A stretch of 8,598 nt of DNA from Ruminococcaceae bacterium UBA1772 (GTDB taxonomy: Bacteria; Bacillota; Clostridia; Oscillospirales; Acutalibacteraceae), in the NCBI GenBank assembly GCA_002314645.1, contig DCGS01000014.1, forward strand, positions 496 to 9,093, in the 5' to 3' direction. Shown one piece after another: positions 5,605-8,598 of the stretch. Positions within the stretch are counted from its first letter, which is position 1, and each line of letters opens with the position of its first letter. A model generated the notes under the pieces. It was not told where the DNA came from. It made no database searches and was given only the letters and a program-made list of their open reading frames with translations. A program made the position numbers and the translations under genes.

Positions 5605-6378
5605 TTAATCAATTTTTTTATTGTATTCGATTACTTTCCAAAGGCCGTTCTGTTTACCCATATAAATTGTATAAATCACCCTATCCGTCCTGTCCTCTCC
5701 TTTAATTTTCAATTTTACTTTAACTTCCTTAAATGCAGAAATAGTCTCTTTGTCAAAGCCATGGTCTCGTTCAACTTCACTTAAAGATATATCATATTCT
5801 AATTTCTTTAAAGATATCTCTTTAACACTTTGAACTTCTGTTGATATAGTATATGAGTAATACTTTTCTTCCAATTCATCCATTTTTTTATCATGCTCAT
5901 AACGATAATAATCTTTCCAACTTGCTATATCTTCTTCTAAATAATCTGACATATCTTCAAAAAATTTTTCTTCATCGCCAGAATATCTTGCTGGAACTGT
6001 TTTATCATCATAAGCCCAATAATTATGTAGTTTTGCTCCATCAAATTGGATTTCTAATTTTGCGAAGCGCTTTGCAACATTACCTGGACTTAAATAAACC
6101 AAAGCCAATATAGCCCCTAAAATAACAACAAACAACACTGTAATAATTATAAAAAATGACTTCCTTTTATATATTGGTATTTTGGGCTTTTCTATTTCTT
6201 TAGTTTCATCATTAGAACATGTATCTGTGTCATTAGACTCAATTGGACTTTCTTCTACAGAAGAATTATCATTTGCATCCATTTCAACGCTTTCAATTGT
6301 TTCAACATCACAAAGTTCTACAGGTTCACCTTGATCCTCCAACACTGTTTCGTCATTCTTTTTTAATTTCTCTTCCAT
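5605..6378 (-). CDS. Single-pass membrane protein with acidic cytoplasmic tail, unknown function
   Basis: I do not recognise this 257-residue protein. It has a very acidic, low-complexity N-terminus (about 1-60, rich in Glu, Asp, Asn and Ser), a basic stretch YKRK at about 70-73, and one membrane helix (about 74-97, FFIIITVLFVVILGAILALVYL). A C-terminal domain of about 160 residues, charged and ending in strand-like repeats (KVKLKIKG, VIYTIYMG, LWKVIEYNKK), follows. The positive charges before the helix predict tail inside, large domain outside. The C-terminal pattern vaguely recalls the small alpha+beta, NTF2-like domains of Firmicute surface proteins. The start was moved to ATG 6378 because AGGAGG (6390-6385) touches the upstream ATG 6384 but lies 6 bases before this one. 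Divergent from the HTH gene at 6502, whose product is the likely regulator of this gene's promoter. Confidence 0.78.
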   Translation of the reverse strand: MEEKLKKNDETVLEDQGEPVELCDVETIESVEMDANDNSSVEESPIESNDTDTCSNDETKEIEKPKIPIYKRKSFFIIITVLFVVILGAILALVYLSPGNVAKRFAKLEIQFDGAKLHNYWAYDDKTVPARYSGDEEKFFEDMSDYLEEDIASWKDYYRYEHDKKMDELEEKYYSYTISTEVQSVKEISLKKLEYDISLSEVERDHGFDKETISAFKEVKVKLKIKGEDRTDRVIYTIYMGKQNGLWKVIEYNKKID

Positions 6379-6407
6379 AAACATCCTCCTATTTTTCGAG
6401 TAATTTC

Positions 6408-6436
6408 AGTATAGCCCATTTATGGGCTATTGTCAA
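6408..6436 (-). promoter_or_regulatory. Promoter of the membrane-protein gene
   Basis: TTGACA (6436-6431) and TATACT (6413-6408) on the minus strand have exactly 17 bp between them. The start codon is 30 bp downstream. Confidence 0.85.
6411..6430. promoter_or_regulatory. 20-bp palindromic operator within the divergent promoters
   Basis: ATAGCCCAT (6411-6419) and ATGGGCTAT (6422-6430) are perfect 9-bp arms with a 2-bp centre. They fill the -35/-10 spacer of the minus-strand promoter and touch the -35 box of the plus-strand one. The small HTH protein encoded at 6502 is the obvious candidate ligand. Confidence 0.72.
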
Positions 6437-6458
6437 TTAACGAACGTCATTTGATAAT
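6430..6458 (+). promoter_or_regulatory. Promoter of the small HTH regulator gene
   Basis: TTGTCA (6430-6435) and GATAAT (6453-6458) are 17 bp apart, each one base off consensus. The -35 box overlaps the -35 box of the opposite promoter almost completely, so the two promoters must compete for polymerase. Confidence 0.55.
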
Positions 6459-6501
6459 AAAATTAGATAATTTGCATAAAATATTATTAGAAGGTGGCGT
6501 T

Positions 6502-6699
6502 ATGATCGTATTCGACCCATTGTGGGAAACAATGAAGAAAAAGAACGTTAGTCAATACAAATTGATTAAAGAATACGGTTTTAGTACAGGACAGCTAGAT
6601 AGATTAAGAAAAGGTGCAAATGTTAATTTACACACCATAAATTCGCTTTGTGAAGCATTAGATTGTGATATTACAGATGTAATTGCATATAAAAAATGA
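6502..6699 (+). CDS. Small Cro/C1-type helix-turn-helix regulator
   Basis: This 65-residue protein is nearly all DNA-binding domain, of the short HTH type with LIKEYGFSTGQLDRLRKGANVNLHTINSLCEALDCDITDVIAY. The turn (GFSTGQ) and the 'LHTINSLCEALDCDITDV' closing helix are typical of stand-alone Xre/YozG-like regulators. The frame is open back to a TTG at 6430, but the ATG at 6502 is preferred because AAGGTGG (6491-6497) precedes it and the upstream part overlaps the promoter. It is divergent from the membrane-protein gene, and a 20-bp palindrome lies between them, so it probably controls both genes. The stop codon lies inside the terminator stem. It could equally be an antitoxin-like partner of the membrane protein; no evidence for that is visible beyond gene order. 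Confidence 0.85.
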   Translation: MIVFDPLWETMKKKNVSQYKLIKEYGFSTGQLDRLRKGANVNLHTINSLCEALDCDITDVIAYKK

Positions 6700-6721
6700 A
6701 CCCTATCGTTTGATAGGGTTC
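6698..6721. terminator. Bidirectional terminator between HTH gene and phosphatase gene
   Basis: GAACCCTATC (6698-6707) and GATAGGGTTC (6712-6721) form a perfect 10-bp stem with a GTTT loop. T-rich DNA follows on the plus strand (GTTTTATTTTATTT), and the A run 6690-6696 gives T on the minus strand. It ends both the HTH gene (stop 6697-6699 is in the stem) and the phosphatase gene. Confidence 0.88.
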
Positions 6722-6733
6722 GTTTTATTTTAT

Positions 6734-7486
6734 TTATTCAAGACACATATCTTTCATCTTCTGTTTTGTTTCATCTGAAATACCTAAAGTATCTTTTAGG
6801 AAGCTGTCTACAGAACCATAGGTTTCATTAATGGCGGTAAATGCTGCGGAGAGGTATTCTTCTCTTGCTTCAAACATTGGAAGAATTAGGTCTGCTTTTT
6901 TCTTGTCTCTAGTAAGGAAGAGGACAAGTCTGTAGTAGCGGGACTTGTTTTTAGATGGGACGTCGTTAGTTAAGAGGTAATCTTTCATTACTTCTTCATA
7001 GGAAACGTCAAGAAGTGAAAGGAAGAGAGCGGAGACAATACCACATCTGTCTTTGCCTTCTGAACAGTGCCAAAGGATTGGACCTTCGGTGGTAGTTATT
7101 ACTTTAAATATTTCTTTTAGATGTTCAACGCAGACTTCTTCAGTTACCATTCTTTTGTATATGTCTTTGAAGTCTGGAAGGTTATAAAGAGCTTCTATGC
7201 TTTTTTCACTCATGGAAACACCAATGGTGGTTTCTGAAAAGACAGGTAGGTTAATGTTCTTTGTGTTTGGAAGCTTTTTGTCTGGCTTTTCTTCGTATTC
7301 GTCATTGTCTCTAAGATCAATTATTGTTTGAAGAAACTCAAGTTTCTGAATATCTTTTCTTGTGAGTTTATCAAGTGCACAAGATCTAACAAAGTTATGG
7401 GTATTTATTACTCTACCCTCTTTGTTTTTAATACCATAGAAGTCTCTAGTATTCTTTGCACCTTTAATGTGTAAGTTTCTATCCAT
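6734..7486 (-). CDS. Tyrosine/dual-specificity (phosphoinositide-type) protein phosphatase
   Basis: This 250-residue protein is of the bacterial Y_phosphatase3 type. The catalytic loop is H140-C141-S-E-G-K-D-R147-C-G, matching HCX5R. The IIDLRDNDE block (from about 55; DLR at 57-59) is the other family hallmark. The GKDR core is the version found in LipA/MptpB-like phosphatases that act on phospho-Tyr/Ser and phosphoinositides, so the same breadth is possible. An unusual point is Cys148, where Ser or Thr normally follows the catalytic Arg. There is no signal peptide or membrane segment. I chose the start at 7486 rather than the longer frame from 7555, because GCAGGAG ends 5 bases before this ATG and the extra 23 codons lack a ribosome site and cross the divergent toxin promoter. 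No clear promoter of its own is seen. Confidence 0.9.
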   Translation of the reverse strand: MDRNLHIKGAKNTRDFYGIKNKEGRVINTHNFVRSCALDKLTRKDIQKLEFLQTIIDLRDNDEYEEKPDKKLPNTKNINLPVFSETTIGVSMSEKSIEALYNLPDFKDIYKRMVTEEVCVEHLKEIFKVITTTEGPILWHCSEGKDRCGIVSALFLSLLDVSYEEVMKDYLLTNDVPSKNKSRYYRLVLFLTRDKKKADLILPMFEAREEYLSAAFTAINETYGSVDSFLKDTLGISDETKQKMKDMCLE

Positions 7487-7526
7487 TTTTACTCCTGCAC
7501 TCCCGAATCCAAAGTTTTGACAAAAT

Positions 7527-7535
7527 TGGTATAAT
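7527..7535 (+). promoter_or_regulatory. Extended -10 promoter of the small hydrophobic peptide
   Basis: TGGTATAAT is a perfect extended -10 (TGNTATAAT). A TTGACA at 7517-7522 is too close (7 bp) to act as its -35 box, and at the right distance (7507-7512) the sequence is ATCCAA. The expected start is near 7542, giving a leader of about 56 bases. Confidence 0.65.
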
Positions 7536-7570
7536 TCCATTGAAAGTAAATCCATTACATGACGGTTTGT
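7530..7570 (+). repeat. Left arm of the inverted repeat shared by toxin and antitoxin transcript starts
   Basis: From the -10 box on, this arm shares TATAAT, TGAAAG, AAATCCATT and CGGTTTGT, in the same order, with the minus strand at 7770-7734. It differs in 5 bases after TATAAT, one T/C and a short indel (ACATGA versus TG). Confidence 0.75.
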
Positions 7571-7571
7571 A

Positions 7572-7589
7572 CTCCTTCTTTGAAAGGAG
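7572..7589 (+). promoter_or_regulatory. Leader hairpin that can mask the toxin ribosome site
   Basis: CTCCTT (7572-7577) is complementary to AAGGAG (7584-7589), the core of the AAAGGAGGTGA Shine-Dalgarno, with a 6-base loop. SD masking by a local hairpin is common in type I toxin mRNAs. Confidence 0.55.
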
Positions 7590-7597
7590 GTGAGACA

Positions 7598-7666
7598 ATG
7601 GAGTTATTATACATAACCTACTGTTTCATTGTATTAATAATAACATTACTTACATTGTGTAGGTAA
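7598..7666 (+). CDS. 22-residue hydrophobic peptide, candidate type I toxin
   Basis: This 22-codon gene (ATG 7598, stop TAA 7664-7666) encodes an almost wholly hydrophobic peptide: MELLYITYCF, then a stretch VLIITLLTL and a terminal CR. One membrane helix with one Arg at the end is the shape of type I toxins such as Fst, TxpA/BsrG and the putative holin-like toxins of Firmicutes. It has an unusually strong ribosome site (AAAGGAGGTGA, 7583-7593, 7 bases from GGAGG to ATG) that can be hidden in a hairpin. It has its own extended -10 promoter, and a bidirectional terminator follows the stop by 13 bp. A convergent small RNA ends in the same terminator. Toxicity is inferred; a harmless small membrane protein cannot be excluded. 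No homolog is recognised with certainty. Confidence 0.72.
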   Translation: MELLYITYCFIVLIITLLTLCR

Positions 7667-7671
7667 TTCAT

Positions 7672-7758
7672 TATAAAATACAACGACCGCCACTGCAATG
7701 ACGGTCGTTGTCTTCTTGTTAAATTGCATCAAGACAAACCGCAAATGGATTTGCTTTC
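7672..7758 (-). ncRNA. Convergent small RNA, candidate type I antitoxin
   Basis: A near-consensus promoter on the minus strand predicts a start near 7758, and the terminator hairpin 7711-7680 plus ATTTTAT gives an end near 7672, so an RNA of about 87 bases. Its last ~40 bases are antisense to the toxin mRNA 3' end. It also contains ACCGTCAT (7705-7698), complementary to ATGACGGT in the toxin leader (7559-7566), and TTGTCTTG (7737-7730), able to pair with TGAGACAA next to the toxin start codon (7591-7598, two wobble pairs). Near its 5' end GCAAAT/ATTTGC can fold into a hairpin that would stabilise it. A 13-codon frame starting MKANPF at 7760 lacks a ribosome site and is not called as a gene. 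Layout and pairing follow the par (pAD1) plan; the RNA itself is predicted, not seen. Confidence 0.62.
7680..7711. terminator. Shared bidirectional terminator of toxin mRNA and antitoxin RNA
   Basis: ACAACGACCG (7680-7689) and CGGTCGTTGT (7702-7711) form a 10-bp perfect stem with a 12-base loop. The tail is TCTTCTTGTT-type on plus and ATTTTAT on minus. Both convergent transcripts would end here and overlap over about 40 bases. Confidence 0.85.
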
Positions 7759-7770
7759 ATTTTTATTATA
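7734..7770 (-). repeat. Right arm of the inverted repeat shared by toxin and antitoxin transcript starts
   Basis: Read on the minus strand it begins with TATAAT and shows the blocks TGAAAG, AAATCCATT and CGGTTTGT of the left arm at 7530-7570. It contains the antitoxin -10 box and transcript start. Confidence 0.75.
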
Positions 7771-7793
7771 TTCTTGAAAGACACTCTCGTCAA
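7765..7793 (-). promoter_or_regulatory. Strong promoter of the antitoxin RNA
   Basis: TTGACG (7793-7788) and a perfect TATAAT (7770-7765) on the minus strand are 17 bp apart. This is much closer to consensus than the toxin promoter, as expected for an antitoxin made in excess. Confidence 0.82.
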
Positions 7794-7855
7794 CCATATT
7801 TTACCATTTGTTGTTTATGTCAAAGTTTGTCCGTTATTTTTGGACTTTATAGCAC

Positions 7856-7884
7856 TTTATAAAATGTAATATATAAATTATAAT
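7856..7884 (+). promoter_or_regulatory. Likely promoter of the symporter gene
   Basis: A perfect TATAAT (7879-7884) lies 40 bp before the start codon. The matching -35 position (7856-7861, TTTATA) is poor. Upstream, TGTCC (7828-7832) and GGAC (7842-7845) form an imperfect repeat. Confidence 0.45.
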
Positions 7885-7924
7885 AGAAGAGGTATTTATT
7901 ATATAACTTTAAGGAGTTGACTTA

Positions 7925-8598
7925 ATGGACGAGAAAACCACAAAAAAGAACCTACTTTGCTTCCCCGTTGGAACAGTAGGTCGCGACATGGTTTATTCCC
8001 TTGTCACAAACTATCTTCTCACCTTTATTTTGTTCGCAGTAGGTCCTACAGCACCACAGCTTGCAGCAATCACCGGAATTATGATTGCAATGCGTGTGTT
8101 TGATGCTCTTAACGACCCTATCATGGGTAACATTGTTGACCGTACAAGAACAAAATGGGGTAAATTCAAGCCTTGGCTTGTTATTGGTATTTTAACTACT
8201 TCAATAGTTATTTACTTAATGTTTAATACATCGCTTCGTGGATGGAGCTTTGTAGTTCTCTTCGGTATTTGCTACTTCCTTTACAGCATTACCTACACAA
8301 TGCACGACATTTCTTATTGGGGTATGATTCCTTCTCTTGGAACAGACGCAAACACAAGAGACAAGTTCACTTCACGTACTAACCTCTTTGCAGGTATTGG
8401 TGGCACACTTCTTACCATCCTCCTTCCAGTCCTTACAACAGGCGGAAGCGCTCTTGGCGGAAGTGCAATTACAGCATACGGTTACATTGCTTTAGCCATT
8501 GCAATCATTTCACCACTCTTCCTTTCAATTACTATTTTCGGCGTAAAAGAAGACCGTTCATATGAGAAGGAAGAAGTTCCTCCAATTAGCTTTAAGAA
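7925..8598 (+). CDS. GPH/MelB-family cation:sugar symporter, N-terminal part (runs off the window)
   Basis: The first 224 codons are present and the frame stays open to the window end; family members are about 450-500 residues. The N-terminus matches the GPH (glycoside-pentoside-hexuronide) hallmark: FDALNDPIMGNIVDRTRTKWGKFKPW at about 59-84, where D60 and D64 match the cation-site aspartates of MelB (D55, D59). At least five hydrophobic helices can be seen (for example 30-56, 86-106, 108-128, 165-180, 185-206), so it is an integral inner-membrane protein importing a glycoside with Na+ or H+. The start is set by AAGGAG (7911-7916), 8 bases before ATG. Its own TATAAT suggests a separate unit from the upstream small-RNA locus. 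The substrate is unknown. Sugar enzymes expected downstream are outside the window. Confidence 0.92.
   Translation, partial: MDEKTTKKNLLCFPVGTVGRDMVYSLVTNYLLTFILFAVGPTAPQLAAITGIMIAMRVFDALNDPIMGNIVDRTRTKWGKFKPWLVIGILTTSIVIYLMFNTSLRGWSFVVLFGICYFLYSITYTMHDISYWGMIPSLGTDANTRDKFTSRTNLFAGIGGTLLTILLPVLTTGGSALGGSAITAYGYIALAIAIISPLFLSITIFGVKEDRSYEKEEVPPISFK

Noticed and set aside
5853..6113. Plus-strand open frame opposite the membrane-protein gene
   Set aside because: No ribosome site, odd composition (His, Asn, Leu-rich), and lies fully within a better supported gene with its own promoter and SD.
6430..6501. TTG-started extension of the small HTH protein
   Set aside because: It overlaps the promoter region and has no ribosome site. 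ATG 6502 is preceded by AAGGTGG.
7517..7535. TTGACA followed by TATAAT read as one normal promoter
   Set aside because: The spacing is only 7 bp. The TATAAT is better read as an extended -10 with TG at 7527-7528.
7487..7555. N-terminal extension of the phosphatase from ATG 7555
   Set aside because: No ribosome site there, the added residues do not look like the family, and ATG 7486 has a good AGGAG.
7719..7760. 13-codon frame (MKANPF...) at the 5' end of the antitoxin RNA, and a similar TTG frame (KVNP) in the toxin leader
   Set aside because: Both would start at or within a base or two of the transcript 5' end with no ribosome site. The likeness follows from the inverted repeat. Kept only as a curiosity.
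1..8598. CRISPR array, riboswitch, insertion sequence or attachment site
   Set aside because: No regular repeat-spacer pattern, transposase gene, terminal inverted repeats with target duplication, or recognisable aptamer core was found. A tRNA 3' end is present, but no second copy of its end sequence is seen within the window to suggest an att site.

Overview
The window looks like chromosomal DNA of a low-GC, strictly Gram-positive-type clostridium, most probably an anaerobic gut or rumen Lachnospiraceae-like bacterium. This rests on AT-rich intergenic DNA, strong GGAGG-type ribosome sites, sigma-A-like TTGACA/TATAAT promoters, a clostridial-style iron-sulfur flavoenzyme, and many compact U-tailed hairpin terminators. 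The species cannot be fixed from the sequence alone.

Left part (1-4705). The window opens inside the 3' end of a tRNA gene (probably tRNA-Ser), followed by its terminator. A TetR-type repressor gene (minus) diverges from a three-gene plus-strand operon: a GXWXG/DUF4334-like protein, a 708-residue Fe-S/FMN/FAD enoate reductase of the old-yellow-enzyme / 2,4-dienoyl-CoA reductase type, and a short-chain dehydrogenase. A perfect 22-bp palindrome and a second imperfect copy lie between repressor and operon and are the likely operators. Together the genes suggest a repressor-controlled reductive pathway: an alkene next to a carbonyl is reduced by the flavoenzyme and a keto or hydroxyl group is handled by the dehydrogenase. 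The substrate is unknown; steroid-like, bile-acid-like or other enone ligands are possible. After the operon terminator lies a start-less C-terminal remnant of a membrane permease.

Middle part (4706-7486), mostly minus strand. A HigBA/RelE-like type II toxin-antitoxin pair has a consensus promoter whose -35/-10 spacer is filled by an inverted repeat. Next is a divergent pair: a single-pass membrane protein with an acidic cytoplasmic tail (minus) and a 65-residue Cro/C1-type regulator (plus), with overlapping -35 boxes and a 20-bp palindrome inside one promoter. A protein tyrosine/phosphoinositide-type phosphatase with an HCX5R loop follows.

Right part (7487-8598). The most striking element is a compact candidate type I toxin-antitoxin locus (about 7527-7793). 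A 22-codon hydrophobic peptide has a very strong but foldable ribosome site. It is transcribed toward a convergent small RNA that has its own near-consensus promoter, and the two transcripts share one bidirectional terminator. Short direct repeats would give the RNA extra complementarity to the toxin leader and start region, much as in the par locus of pAD1. Unusually, the two transcripts also begin with almost the same 5' sequence, set as an inverted repeat. The window ends inside a GPH/MelB-family sugar:cation symporter gene.
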